Assembly (NCBI GenBank): GCA_007118295.1
Contig: SKRW01000123.1
Span: forward strand, 1-35,716
Direction of reading: 5' to 3'
Source of the DNA: Paracoccaceae bacterium
GTDB taxonomy: Bacteria > Pseudomonadota > Alphaproteobacteria > Rhodobacterales > Rhodobacteraceae
Length of the DNA: 35,716 bases
Position 1 is the first letter of the stretch; every line of letters begins with the position of its first letter. Under the pieces are notes generated by a model. It was not told the origin of the DNA and ran no database searches. It saw only the letters and a program-made list of their open reading frames with translations. This document shows positions 19,276-28,558 of the stretch, in pieces. Made by a program: the position numbers and the translations under genes.

Positions 19276-20556
19276 ATGAAGGGTATGGCGACATACGACC
19301 TGATGGAGTCGATCCGCAACACGAATGAGTGGATGGGGGCCTCGGCGCGGGCTTTCGCGTCGTATCCGGTCTGGGGCATGGTGCCCAATCCGATGTTCAA
19401 GGTCATGTCCGCCTGGGGTCGCGTGACCGAACGCAGTTTTGCGCGCATGGTTATCAAGCCTGACTGGGGGATCACCTCGATCGTTGCCGAAGACGGACGC
19501 GACCATATGGTCGAGGAAGTGGTCGATGTTGCGCGCCCGTTTGGCGATCTGCTGCGCTTCAAGGTGCATGGCCGCCCCGAAAAGGCCCGCCGCGTGCTGC
19601 TATGCGCGCCGATGTCGGGCCATTATGCGACGCTGCTGCGCTCGACCGTGGCCAGCCTGCTGCCCGATTGCGAGGTCTGGGTCACCGACTGGCACAATGC
19701 GCGTGATATCCCTGTCTCCGAAGGCAAGTTCGATATCGAGGATTATACCCTGTATATCGCCGATTTCATGCGCCATCTGGGTCCCGATACGCATGTGATC
19801 GCAGTCTGCCAACCGGTTCCGCTGGCGCTGGCGGCGACAGCCTATCTGGCCGAACAGGACCCCGACGCGCAACCGCTGACGCTGACCCTGATCGGCGGTC
19901 CGGTGGACCCCGATGCCGCACCCACCGAAGTGACCGATTTCGGACGCCGTGTCACGATGGGCCAGCTGGAACATCTGGCGATTCAGCGTGTGGGCTTCAA
20001 ATACAAGGGTGTCGGGCGGCTGGTCTATCCGGGCCTGTTGCAGCTTGGTGGCTTTATCTCGATGAACATGGAACGCCACGCGCAAGCGTTCTCGGACAAG
20101 ATCTCGGCCGAGGCAAATGGCGAAGGTGGTGAGCGCGACAAGCATAACCGTTTCTATGACGAGTATCTGTCAGTCATGGACATGACAGCCGAATTCTACC
20201 TCTCGACGGTCGAGCGGATCTTCAAGGACCGCGAAATCGCGCGCAATGCCTTCGTGGTAAATGGTCACAAGGTGGATTTCTCGAAGATCACCAAAGTCGC
20301 GGTCAAGGTGGTTGAGGGCGAGAAGGATGATATCAGCGCGCCGGGCCAGTGTCTGGCCGCGCTGGATGTGCTGACCGGCCTGAGCGACGCGCAAAAGGCC
20401 AGCCATCTGGAACCGGGTGCCGGGCATTACGGTATCTTTGCGGGCAAATCCTGGCGCAACAATATCCGCCCGCTGGTGATGGACTTCATGGACACCCATT
20501 CCGGTGGCGGTGGGCGGGGGACGCGGCAACTCAAGGTCGCGGCCTCTTACGGCTAA
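19276..20556 (+). CDS. phaZ: Intracellular polyhydroxyalkanoate depolymerase PhaZ
   Basis: MATYDLMESIRNTNEWMGASARAFASYPVWGMVPNPMFKVMSAWGRVTERSFARM; Cys box AVCQPVPLALAATAYLA; divergent from phaC. Start at ATG 19276. Confidence 0.94.
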   Translation: MKGMATYDLMESIRNTNEWMGASARAFASYPVWGMVPNPMFKVMSAWGRVTERSFARMVIKPDWGITSIVAEDGRDHMVEEVVDVARPFGDLLRFKVHGRPEKARRVLLCAPMSGHYATLLRSTVASLLPDCEVWVTDWHNARDIPVSEGKFDIEDYTLYIADFMRHLGPDTHVIAVCQPVPLALAATAYLAEQDPDAQPLTLTLIGGPVDPDAAPTEVTDFGRRVTMGQLEHLAIQRVGFKYKGVGRLVYPGLLQLGGFISMNMERHAQAFSDKISAEANGEGGERDKHNRFYDEYLSVMDMTAEFYLSTVERIFKDREIARNAFVVNGHKVDFSKITKVAVKVVEGEKDDISAPGQCLAALDVLTGLSDAQKASHLEPGAGHYGIFAGKSWRNNIRPLVMDFMDTHSGGGGRGTRQLKVAASYG

Positions 20557-21152
20557 CCGCCCCGGCCCAGTGCCATCCATAGGGCCACACCAGCCAGCAA
20601 GACGGCGCATCCGCGATTGAGGATGCGCGCCGAACCTGGCGCGCGAAAGCGCCGCAGCAGCAGATCACCGGCAAGGGTCCAGCCCGTGAAGGCCGCCAGA
20701 TTGTGCAGCGTAAAAACCGTGGTGATCCAGAGCACCAGCGCGGGGGCCGGATCGGCAGGCAGGAATTGCGCGAACATTGCCGCGATGATGGCATAGGCCT
20801 TGGGGTTCAGCACCAGCAGCACCGCGCCGTCGCACAGGCGGGCCTGACGGGGCAGGCGCGCAGTGGCAACCGCACCGGCCCGCCACAAGGACCATGCCAG
20901 CCACAGCACATAGGCGCTACCAGCAAGACTGAGGGCATCCAACAGTGCGGGGGCCATGTGTGACAGGGCCGCAAACCCGAACCCGATTGCCGCTGTCAGC
21001 CCCCATGTTGCCAGATGATAGCCAAGGCTTGCAGGCCAGCTTGCCGCCAGCCCACCCTGCGCGCCAAGGGCCGCAAAGAACAGGTTGCCGGGACCGGGTG
21101 ACCAGGCGAGGGGCAGCAGAAACACAAGCAGTGCAAGGGTCAGGGGGATCAT
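20553..21152 (-). CDS. LysE-family translocator
   Basis: Hydrophobic protein MIPLTLALLVFLLPLAWSPGPGNLFFAALGAQGGLAASWPASLGYHLA; SPGPG motif, LVLNPKAYAIIAAMF. Confidence 0.88.
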   Translation of the reverse strand: MIPLTLALLVFLLPLAWSPGPGNLFFAALGAQGGLAASWPASLGYHLATWGLTAAIGFGFAALSHMAPALLDALSLAGSAYVLWLAWSLWRAGAVATARLPRQARLCDGAVLLVLNPKAYAIIAAMFAQFLPADPAPALVLWITTVFTLHNLAAFTGWTLAGDLLLRRFRAPGSARILNRGCAVLLAGVALWMALGRGG

Positions 21153-21459
21153 GGGCGAACTCTCTGTGATGGCGGGTGGTCTTGCCCCATGGGTGCCCTG
21201 TCATGCGACCCGAAAGCTGCGCAAAAGCCGCGCTTGTTCAGCCCCGGTGTGGGGATGCGACTGGCGGAACTGGTTATTTGGACAAAGGTGAGAGGGGCAG
21301 GGCATGCGCACCCCTTTCTGCGCGCGGGAGGTGCGAGACTCGGGGCATTTCTCGGGAAGCATGTGTCTTGGCTGGAAAAACGCAGCAAGGGCATTTCAAT
21401 CTGGCGCTGGGCGGACTAGATCGACTGCAAAGGTTTTCGGAAATTTGCGGGGGTTCTCG

Positions 21460-22821
21460 ATGGTTGATGCGCATCTGACAGCGGCACTGGAGCCCGTGAC
21501 CGAGGCTTTGCTGGCGGCGGCAAAGGCCGCCGGGGCCGAGGCCGCCGACGCGATTGCGATCGAGGGGCGATCGGTGTCGATCGATGTGCGCAAGGGGGGG
21601 CTGGAGCAGGCCGAACGGTCCGAGGGGCTGGATATCGGGTTGCGCGTGTTCATCGGCCAGCGGCAAGCGTGCATCTCATCTTCAGACACGCGCCCCGAGA
21701 CACTGGAGGCGATGGCGCGGCGCGCAGTCGCCATGGCGCGCGAAGCCCCCGTAGACCCCCATGCCGGGCTGGCCGAAGCGGCGCAACTGGCCGCGCTTCG
21801 CCATGCCGGGGGGCTGGAACTCTATGATCCTTCCCCCGAGCCTGCCCCCGAGACACTCCAGGAAGACGCGCGCCGCGCCGAGGCGGCGGCGCTGGCCGTG
21901 GCCGGGGTCGCGCAAGTGCAATCGGCCTCGGCGGCCTATGGGTCGCAGGCGATCTGGCTGGCCGCGAGCAATGGCTTTGGCGGCGGCTATGGGCGCACGT
22001 CGCGCCATGTTTCCTGCGTCGCGATCAGTGGCGAGGGCACGGGCATGGAGCGTGACTGGTGCGGCGAGGGGCGTATCTTTCAGGCCGATCTGCCCGACGC
22101 TGACGAGGTCGGCCGACTGGCTGGTGAGCGCGCCGCCGAGCGGCATGGCGCGCGCAGGCCCAGAACCGGGACCTATCCGGTGCTGTATGATGAGCGCATC
22201 GCGTCCAGCCTGATCGGGCATCTGCTGGGGGCGATCAATGGCAGCGCGATTGCGCGCGGGTCAAGCTGGTTGCGCGATGCGATGGGCGCGCAGGTGTTGC
22301 CACGGGGAAGCACTCTGCGTGAGGACCCTTTGCGGGTGCGCCGTTCAGGGTCGCGGCCCTTTGACGCTGAAGGGTTGCCAAGTCAGGTCAAGGATCTGGT
22401 CGCGGATGGCATGTTGCAAAGCTGGGTGCTGGATCTGGCCACATCGCGCAAGCTGGGGATGGTCAGTACAGGCAACGCCGTGCGCGGGACCTCGGCCCCG
22501 CCCTCGCCCTCGACCTCTAACGTGATCCTGACACAAGGGCCTAGGTCGCGGGCCGAGTTGATGGCGGATATGGGCACTGGCTTGCTGGTGACCTCGCTGA
22601 TCGGGTCGACCATCAACCCGACCACAGGGGATTATTCGCGCGGGGCCAGCGGGTTCTGGGTCGAGAATGGCGAGATTGCCTATCCGGTCAATGAATGCAC
22701 CATCGCGGGCAACCTGCGCGAAATGCTCGGGCGGATCATCCCGGCCAATGATGCGCGCGCGCATCTGTCCAGTGTGGTGCCGTCCATCCTTGTCGAAGGG
22801 ATGACCCTTGCCGGGGCCTGA
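21460..22821 (+). CDS. TldD/PmbA family metalloprotease-like protein
   Basis: ISIDVRKGGLEQAERSEGLDIGLRVFIGQRQACISSSDT...; TSNVILTQGPRSRAELMADMGTGLLVTSLIGSTINPTTGDYSRGASGFWVENGEI. Start ATG 21460. Confidence 0.92.
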   Translation: MVDAHLTAALEPVTEALLAAAKAAGAEAADAIAIEGRSVSIDVRKGGLEQAERSEGLDIGLRVFIGQRQACISSSDTRPETLEAMARRAVAMAREAPVDPHAGLAEAAQLAALRHAGGLELYDPSPEPAPETLQEDARRAEAAALAVAGVAQVQSASAAYGSQAIWLAASNGFGGGYGRTSRHVSCVAISGEGTGMERDWCGEGRIFQADLPDADEVGRLAGERAAERHGARRPRTGTYPVLYDERIASSLIGHLLGAINGSAIARGSSWLRDAMGAQVLPRGSTLREDPLRVRRSGSRPFDAEGLPSQVKDLVADGMLQSWVLDLATSRKLGMVSTGNAVRGTSAPPSPSTSNVILTQGPRSRAELMADMGTGLLVTSLIGSTINPTTGDYSRGASGFWVENGEIAYPVNECTIAGNLREMLGRIIPANDARAHLSSVVPSILVEGMTLAGA

Positions 22822-23596
22822 CGATCTGGCGCTTCTGGTCTCGGCGGCGCAAGAGGCGGGCGAGATCGCGACGCGCCATTTCGGCAAAGGTCCGAAAAGC
22901 TGGGACAAGGGCAGCGGACAGGGGCCGGTCTCGGCGGCTGATCTGGAGATTGACGCGATGCTGCGCACACGCCTGCGCACGGCGCGGCCCGGCTATGGCT
23001 GGCTGTCGGAAGAGAGCGCGCGGGTGCCTGCCGCTGACAGCGCCGCGCGCGGGTTTGTGGTTGACCCGATTGACGGCACGCGCGCCTTTCTGGACGGGCA
23101 GACGGGGTTTTCGCATGCTCTGGCCGTGGTCGAGCAGGGCGTGCCCGTCGCCGCTGTGGTCTATCTGCCATTGAAGGACATGCTCTACACGGCGGCGTTG
23201 GGGCAGGGCGCGCATCTGAATGGCGTATCAATCGCAACCAGTGCCTGTGCCTGTGCCGCGGCGCAAGGGGCCGAAGTGCTGGTCGCGCGGCCCCAACTGG
23301 CGAAAGAGTTGTGGCCGGGCGGGGTGCCGCAGGTCGCGCGCCATTTCCGGCCATCGCTGGCATGGCGCATGGCGCTGGTGGCCGAAGGGCAGTTTGACGC
23401 CATGCTGACCCTGCGCCCGACATGGCATTGGGACATCGCGGCGGGGGCCTTGCTGGTGACCGAGGCCGGGGGCGTGGTCAGCGACGGGACGGGCGGACCG
23501 TTACGGTTCGACACGGTCACCCCGCAGGCCGGCGGCGTTATCGCAGCAGGTCCCGCCTTGCATGCAGAGCTTGTGCGGCGTCGGCGCGGGGTGTGA
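22808..23596 (+). CDS. Inositol monophosphatase / 3'(2'),5'-bisphosphate nucleotidase family protein
   Basis: VVDPIDGTRAFLDGQTGFSHALAVV, TWHWDIAAGALLVTEAGGVVSDGTGGPL; TTG start, 14-nt overlap with upstream gene. Confidence 0.9.
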   Translation: MPGPDDLALLVSAAQEAGEIATRHFGKGPKSWDKGSGQGPVSAADLEIDAMLRTRLRTARPGYGWLSEESARVPAADSAARGFVVDPIDGTRAFLDGQTGFSHALAVVEQGVPVAAVVYLPLKDMLYTAALGQGAHLNGVSIATSACACAAAQGAEVLVARPQLAKELWPGGVPQVARHFRPSLAWRMALVAEGQFDAMLTLRPTWHWDIAAGALLVTEAGGVVSDGTGGPLRFDTVTPQAGGVIAAGPALHAELVRRRRGV

Positions 23597-23830
23597 GCCT
23601 GACCTGTGCCTGAGCCGGGTGCCTGATCCGGCGGTTCTGCCGCAGCGCATGACCCCGTCCGGCAAAGGGTGCCCTGCAGTTGAGCGTGTCTGGCCGCGCT
23701 GCGCCGGGTGCGAAAAATCGGCTGCACGCGGCGGCGGATTTACGCTAACAGAGGCGGCAGGAATTGCGACAACAGGGGGTTCGCACGTGGCGGCACCTTT
23801 CGATCAGCACCGGCAAGAGGGCGCAGTCTG

Positions 23831-25033
23831 ATGGCACGAAGCCTTTCAGGGGGTTTGCCGGGGCTGATCCGGTCGCGCAACGCGGCTGTGCCGCCTGTGC
23901 TGTCTCGGCTTTCGCCACCGCTGGTCTGGCTGCACAGCGACCATGCGCGCGGCGCAAAGCGGCTTGAGGCATTGTCCGAAGTGCTCTTGCAGGATGGGTC
24001 CGGTGGCGCGGTTCTGCTGACATATCCCGAGGATATGGACCCGATTGCGGACCTGCCCGGACGGGTTGCGCTGCCATTGTCGGCGGATGATGCGGGATTT
24101 GCACGGATGCTGGTTGCGCGTTGCGCACCCGCAGCGTTCCTGTCCACGGCGCGCACCATTCCCGCCGGGATCATTGCGGCGCTGCGTGCGAGTGGCGCGC
24201 GCATCTGTCTGGCTGAAAATGCGGTTCCACGGTTCGCGACACGGTGGCGCGCATTGCCCGGATTCTCGCGCCCGGCACTTGCGGATGTGCACCGTGTCTT
24301 TCTGCCGCGCGAGGAGGCGCGTATTGACTGGCAAGGTCACGGGCTGAGGGATGATGCACTGGTGGTCAGTGGGCGTTTATCGGCGATCCCGGTGGCTCTG
24401 GGCTGTAACGAGGCAGAGCGCGAGGCTGTGGCCGAAGCATTCCGCAACCGCACGCTGTGGTTTGCCTGCCATGTCCCCGAGCGTGAGGAGGAACTGGTCA
24501 TCGCCGCGCATCGCGAGGCACTGCGCGACAGTCACCGGCTGGCGCTGATTCTGCACCCGGCAGACCAGCTTCGGGGGGGGGTTCTGAAAGCGGCCCTTGG
24601 TGCGCGGTTCAGTACCGCGCTGCGCTCAGAGGACGATCCGATCACGACCGAAACACAGATCTACATTGTCGATACCGAGAGCGAGCGCGGGTTGTGGTAC
24701 CGGCTGGCCGTGGCCTGCTATATCGGCGGCTCAATGGGGGGCGATGGGGCGCAGGTCAGCCCGATGGAAGCAGCGGCACTGGGCTGCGCCATCGTGCATG
24801 GGCGGATGTTCGGGCGGTTCTCGGAGCCGTTCGACCTCTTGCGTCAGGCGCGGGCGACGCGAATGGTGCAGGGCGGCGAGGCGCTTGGCCCGGCCATTGG
24901 TGGCGCACTGCGCCCTGAACAGGCGGCGGATATGGCGCATCGCGGCTGGCAGGTTATCGCCGAGGGGGCCGAGGCAACCGAGATCGTGATGGCGGAGTTG
25001 CTGGACGCCATTGCCGCGTCAGGGCGTGCGTGA
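23831..25033 (+). CDS. KdtA/WaaA-like 3-deoxy-D-manno-octulosonic acid transferase family glycosyltransferase (divergent)
   Basis: C-terminal KdtA-like YIGGSMGGDGAQVSPMEAAALGCAIVHG; TEIYIVDT-type motif (TETQIYIVDTESERGLWYRLA); upstream of lpxK. Confidence 0.8.
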   Translation: MARSLSGGLPGLIRSRNAAVPPVLSRLSPPLVWLHSDHARGAKRLEALSEVLLQDGSGGAVLLTYPEDMDPIADLPGRVALPLSADDAGFARMLVARCAPAAFLSTARTIPAGIIAALRASGARICLAENAVPRFATRWRALPGFSRPALADVHRVFLPREEARIDWQGHGLRDDALVVSGRLSAIPVALGCNEAEREAVAEAFRNRTLWFACHVPEREEELVIAAHREALRDSHRLALILHPADQLRGGVLKAALGARFSTALRSEDDPITTETQIYIVDTESERGLWYRLAVACYIGGSMGGDGAQVSPMEAAALGCAIVHGRMFGRFSEPFDLLRQARATRMVQGGEALGPAIGGALRPEQAADMAHRGWQVIAEGAEATEIVMAELLDAIAASGRA

Positions 25034-26025
25034 TGCGCGCGCCCGGCTTCTGGTTCACGCCACCGGACCGGCCTGCACTGGCCGCGCGACTGCTGGCCCC
25101 CCTTGGCGCGCTTTACGCGCGCGCGACTGCGCGGCGCGTGGCGCGTCCGCCGGACTGGCGTCCGCCGGTGCCTGTGATCTGTGTCGGCAATCTGAACGTG
25201 GGCGGGTCGGGCAAGACACCGACCGTGATTGCATTGGTGCAGATGTTGCAGGCCATGGGGGCCGTGCCGCATGTGCTGTCGCGCGGCTATGGCGGGCGGC
25301 TGGAGGGGCCGGTGCAGGTGGATGAGCGCGCCCATGCGCCCGATGATGTGGGGGATGAGCCGCTGCTGATCTCGGCCTTTGCGCCGGTCTGGGTGGCGCG
25401 CGACCGCGCGGCGGGCGCGCGCGCGGCGGTCGCGGCAGGGGCCGGGGTGCTGGTGCTGGATGACGGGTTCCAGAACCCGGCGCTCCCGCGCGATCTGGCG
25501 CTGGTGGTGGTGGATGCAGGGGTCGGTTTCGGCAATGGGCGCTGTCTGCCTGCGGGGCCGTTGCGCGAACCCGTGGCCGCGGGGCTGGTGCGCGCCGACA
25601 TGGTGCTGTGCATCGGGCCGGACGTGATGCGCGCGCAGTTTCGCGCTGCGTGGGGTTTGGACGAGGTGCCGCTGGTCGAGGCCGAATTGCGCCCGCTGGC
25701 GATGGGGATGAACTGGCGCGGATTGAGGGTGCTGGCCTTTGCCGGGATCGGCCGACCCGAGAAGTTCTTTGCCAGCCTGCGCGCCGAAGGTGCAGAATTG
25801 CTGCGTGCCGAAGCCCTGAGCGACCACCAGCCGCTGACCGAGGGGCTGATGGCGCGGCTGGAATTCGAGGCAAAGGCGTTGGGCGCGCAACTGGTCACGA
25901 CCGAGAAGGATGCCGTGCGCCTGCCCGCGCGCTTTCGCGCGCAGGTGCTGGCCTTTCCGGTGCGGCTGGAATTTGCCGAGGTCACGAAAGTCGAAGAGCA
26001 ACTGCGTCGGTTGCTTCCGGAATAG
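25033..26025 (+). CDS. lpxK: Tetraacyldisaccharide 4'-kinase LpxK
   Basis: VICVGNLNVGGSGKTPTVIALVQML, VLSRGYGG, VLVLDDGFQNPALPRDLALVVVDA. Confidence 0.96.
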   Translation: MRAPGFWFTPPDRPALAARLLAPLGALYARATARRVARPPDWRPPVPVICVGNLNVGGSGKTPTVIALVQMLQAMGAVPHVLSRGYGGRLEGPVQVDERAHAPDDVGDEPLLISAFAPVWVARDRAAGARAAVAAGAGVLVLDDGFQNPALPRDLALVVVDAGVGFGNGRCLPAGPLREPVAAGLVRADMVLCIGPDVMRAQFRAAWGLDEVPLVEAELRPLAMGMNWRGLRVLAFAGIGRPEKFFASLRAEGAELLRAEALSDHQPLTEGLMARLEFEAKALGAQLVTTEKDAVRLPARFRAQVLAFPVRLEFAEVTKVEEQLRRLLPE

Positions 26026-26048
26026 GGGGCATGCGTAGCGGAAGGGGG

Positions 26049-26084
26049 GCGGTCCTTGGGGGCATTGAGCCCCCTGCGGACCGC
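26049..26084. terminator. Bidirectional hairpin between convergent lpxK and CaiB-family genes
   Basis: GCGGTCC TT GGGGGC ATTGA GCCCCC TGC GGACCGC, nested perfect stems. Confidence 0.65.
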
Positions 26085-26123
26085 GTCGGGACGCAGCCCT
26101 CCGGTTGCGACAAATGGTGGGGG

Positions 26124-27254
26124 TCAGGCCCCTGTCCTGACCGGATCGTCCTGACCCAGGCGCGGGGCTGGCTGGTCGGGACGCGCGTAATCTTCGGAAA
26201 AGTTGAACGGCCCGCGCACGCCCTTGAGCCCCCCCATGTCCAGCGCAAGGCCGCGCGCGCGCACTTGCGGGTCGGCAAAGACCTCGGCCATGTCGTTGAT
26301 CGGCCCGGCCGGCACGCCTTGTGCCTCGCACCCTGCGAGCAATGCAGCCCTGGACCAGGTTGCCGTCTGGGCGCAGATCAGATCCGACAGGGCCGCGCGG
26401 TTCATGACGCGAACCGCGTTGGTCGCGTAATCGGGATGATCGGCAAGCCCCTCCAGCCCCAGCAGCGTGCACAGGCGCTGGTATTGCGCGTCATTGCCCG
26501 TGGCGATGATGATATGACCATCGGCACAGGGCACCACCTGATAGGGGGCCAGATTGGGGTGGAAATTGCCCAGCCGCCCCGGCGCATGCCCCGTGGCAAG
26601 ATAGTTCATCGCCTGATTGGCCATCACCGCCACGGCGCAATCCATCAGCGCCATGTCGATATGCTGCCCGCGCCCGGTCACATGACGCGCCTGTACAGCC
26701 GCCAGAATTGCCGTGCTGGCATAGATGCCGGTGAAGATATCGGTCACCGCCACACCGACCTTGTGCGGCATCCCGTCCGTGGGGCCCGTGACCGACATCA
26801 GCCCCGACATGCCCTGAATGATGTAATCATAGCCTGCGCGATGCGCATAAGGCCCTGTCTGCCCGAAACCGGTGATCGAGCAGTAGATCAGGCGGGGGTG
26901 ATCGGGGGCGAGGCTGGCATGGTCCAGCCCGTATTTCGCAAGCCCGCCCACCTTGAAATTCTCGATCACCACATCCGCCGTGGCGATCAGCGCGCGGACC
27001 TTTGCCTGCCCTTCGGGCGTGCGGAAATCGGCCGTAACCGACGCCTTGCCGCGATTGGTGGCATGGAAATAGGCGGCTTCGGGTGTGCCGTCACGGTCAA
27101 TGAAGGGCGGACCCCAGCGGCGGGTGTCATCGCCTTCGGGGGATTCGACCTTGATCACCTCGGCCCCCAGATCGGCCAGTGTCTGGCCAGCCCATGGACC
27201 GGCCAGAATACGCGCCAGTTCAACCACGCGCAGCCCTTCGAGCGGACCTTTCAT
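26124..27254 (-). CDS. CaiB/BaiF family CoA-transferase
   Basis: MKGPLEGLRVVELARILAGPWAGQTLADLGAEVIKVESPEGDDTRRWGPPF...; GYDYIIQGMSGLMSVTG. Confidence 0.95.
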   Translation of the reverse strand: MKGPLEGLRVVELARILAGPWAGQTLADLGAEVIKVESPEGDDTRRWGPPFIDRDGTPEAAYFHATNRGKASVTADFRTPEGQAKVRALIATADVVIENFKVGGLAKYGLDHASLAPDHPRLIYCSITGFGQTGPYAHRAGYDYIIQGMSGLMSVTGPTDGMPHKVGVAVTDIFTGIYASTAILAAVQARHVTGRGQHIDMALMDCAVAVMANQAMNYLATGHAPGRLGNFHPNLAPYQVVPCADGHIIIATGNDAQYQRLCTLLGLEGLADHPDYATNAVRVMNRAALSDLICAQTATWSRAALLAGCEAQGVPAGPINDMAEVFADPQVRARGLALDMGGLKGVRGPFNFSEDYARPDQPAPRLGQDDPVRTGA

Positions 27255-27259
27255 CGCGC

Positions 27260-27916
27260 CTAGCCGCCCAGCTTGTCGTTCAGGACACGCTCGAATTCGG
27301 CATAGGGCATGTTCGAGAACAACTCGCCGTCGATGATGAAGCTTGGTGTCGAGCGGATACCATGGGTTTCGGCATTGGCCTGATAGAATTCTGTCAGCTC
27401 CAGCGCCTTGTCGGCATCTTCCAGACAGGAATTGACCTGATCGTCACTCATTCCGGCCTGCCGCCCCAGACGGCGCAAACGGTTGGCCACATCTGCCGGG
27501 TCATTGCTGCCCGCCCAGTCGCGCTGGGTCTGATAGATCAGGTCAAGCATGCCATGATAGCGGTCTTCGCCGCCGCAGCGCGCGACCATCGCGGCCCATA
27601 GGCCGTAGCGGTCGAAATACACTTCGCGCTTGAGATAGAAGATCTGGTCCGTCTCGATGAAGTTTTCCTTGAGTTGCGGGAACACACTCGCGTTGAAGGT
27701 CGCGCAATGCGGGCAGGTCAGCGAGGAATACTCGATCACGACAACCGACGCTTCGGGATTGCCAAGCGGCATGTCCAGCGGGTGAATGTCGATGGCCGAA
27801 TCCGTGACGGTGGCTGTCGCCACGACCTCGGGCGCGCTGGACTGGCTGTTGTACCACCAGCCCCCTGCGATCAGCACACCCGAGAGGGCGACGGCGGGCA
27901 AGAGCAACTTGTTCAT
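27260..27916 (-). CDS. DsbA-family thiol:disulfide protein (periplasmic thioredoxin fold)
   Basis: N-terminal membrane anchor/signal; VVIEYSSLTCPHCATFNASVFPQLKENFI (CPHC), TPSFIIDGELF. Confidence 0.9.
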   Translation of the reverse strand: MNKLLLPAVALSGVLIAGGWWYNSQSSAPEVVATATVTDSAIDIHPLDMPLGNPEASVVVIEYSSLTCPHCATFNASVFPQLKENFIETDQIFYLKREVYFDRYGLWAAMVARCGGEDRYHGMLDLIYQTQRDWAGSNDPADVANRLRRLGRQAGMSDDQVNSCLEDADKALELTEFYQANAETHGIRSTPSFIIDGELFSNMPYAEFERVLNDKLGG

Positions 27917-28458
27917 GGTCGGTTTCCTTTGGACTGCCTAGCCTTCGATAGGACATTCGTGGCCAGATTTTCAAGGGCAGTGCGTAGGCCCTCATCGTGC
28001 ACATCATGTGTCACCTGTGCAGCGTGGCGGCGGATTTCGGGTGCGGGGGCGGGGCGTGTGATTGCAGGTGCAGGGGCAAATTGTGCCTGCCCTTCGGCAA
28101 ACCCCATCGGTGCGGTCTGGGTCAGGGTAATGCGCGAGATCGCGTTGTACCCATAACAGGCGTTCACTTTCTCGCGCAGGGGCACAAGCTGCATCTGCAA
28201 CATCGGCCCTGCGGACCCCGTGGTCAGCAGGGTCAGCGTTGCCCCGAGCCCGCCCTTGCCATAGCTGATCTTGACGGGCCGACACAGCGCTGCGATATCC
28301 GGCCCTGCAATTTCGGCCCAATGCGTCAGCAGGCGCGAAACCGCGAAGCCCCGCGCCTCGCCCGCCTTGCGGATCTGGCGCGACACAAGACTGGCCGCAC
28401 CCTCAAAACCGCGCATGCGGCGGCTGGGCGGGCTGTAGGGGGCAGGTTTTCTGGCCAT
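27913..28458 (-). CDS. DUF721/DciA-like protein
   Basis: GFAVSRLLTHWAEIAGPDIAALCRPVKISYGKGGLGATLTLLTTGSAGPMLQMQLVPLREKVNACYGYNAISRITLTQT. Confidence 0.82.
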   Translation of the reverse strand: MARKPAPYSPPSRRMRGFEGAASLVSRQIRKAGEARGFAVSRLLTHWAEIAGPDIAALCRPVKISYGKGGLGATLTLLTTGSAGPMLQMQLVPLREKVNACYGYNAISRITLTQTAPMGFAEGQAQFAPAPAITRPAPAPEIRRHAAQVTHDVHDEGLRTALENLATNVLSKARQSKGNRP

Positions 28459-28558
28459 TCGGGTTTCGGCACCTTGCGGTTTGTGCTGTGCAGTTTACCC
28501 TTTCACATGCTGACGACCAGAGGCCAGCCCCAACTTTCACCTGTCCACAGGATAAATC

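Noticed and set aside
20605-20628. Inverted repeat GCGCATCC-N8-GGATGCGC
   Set aside because: Falls within the LysE-family coding region; short GC-rich palindromes are expected at this composition.
24844-26472. 542-aa minus-strand ORF
   Set aside because: Antisense to the KdtA-like gene and lpxK, and out of frame with the CaiB gene; low-complexity composition.
25608-27263. 551-aa plus-strand ORF across the lpxK/CaiB boundary
   Set aside because: Shadow ORF overlapping lpxK out of frame and CaiB antisense; no domain signal.
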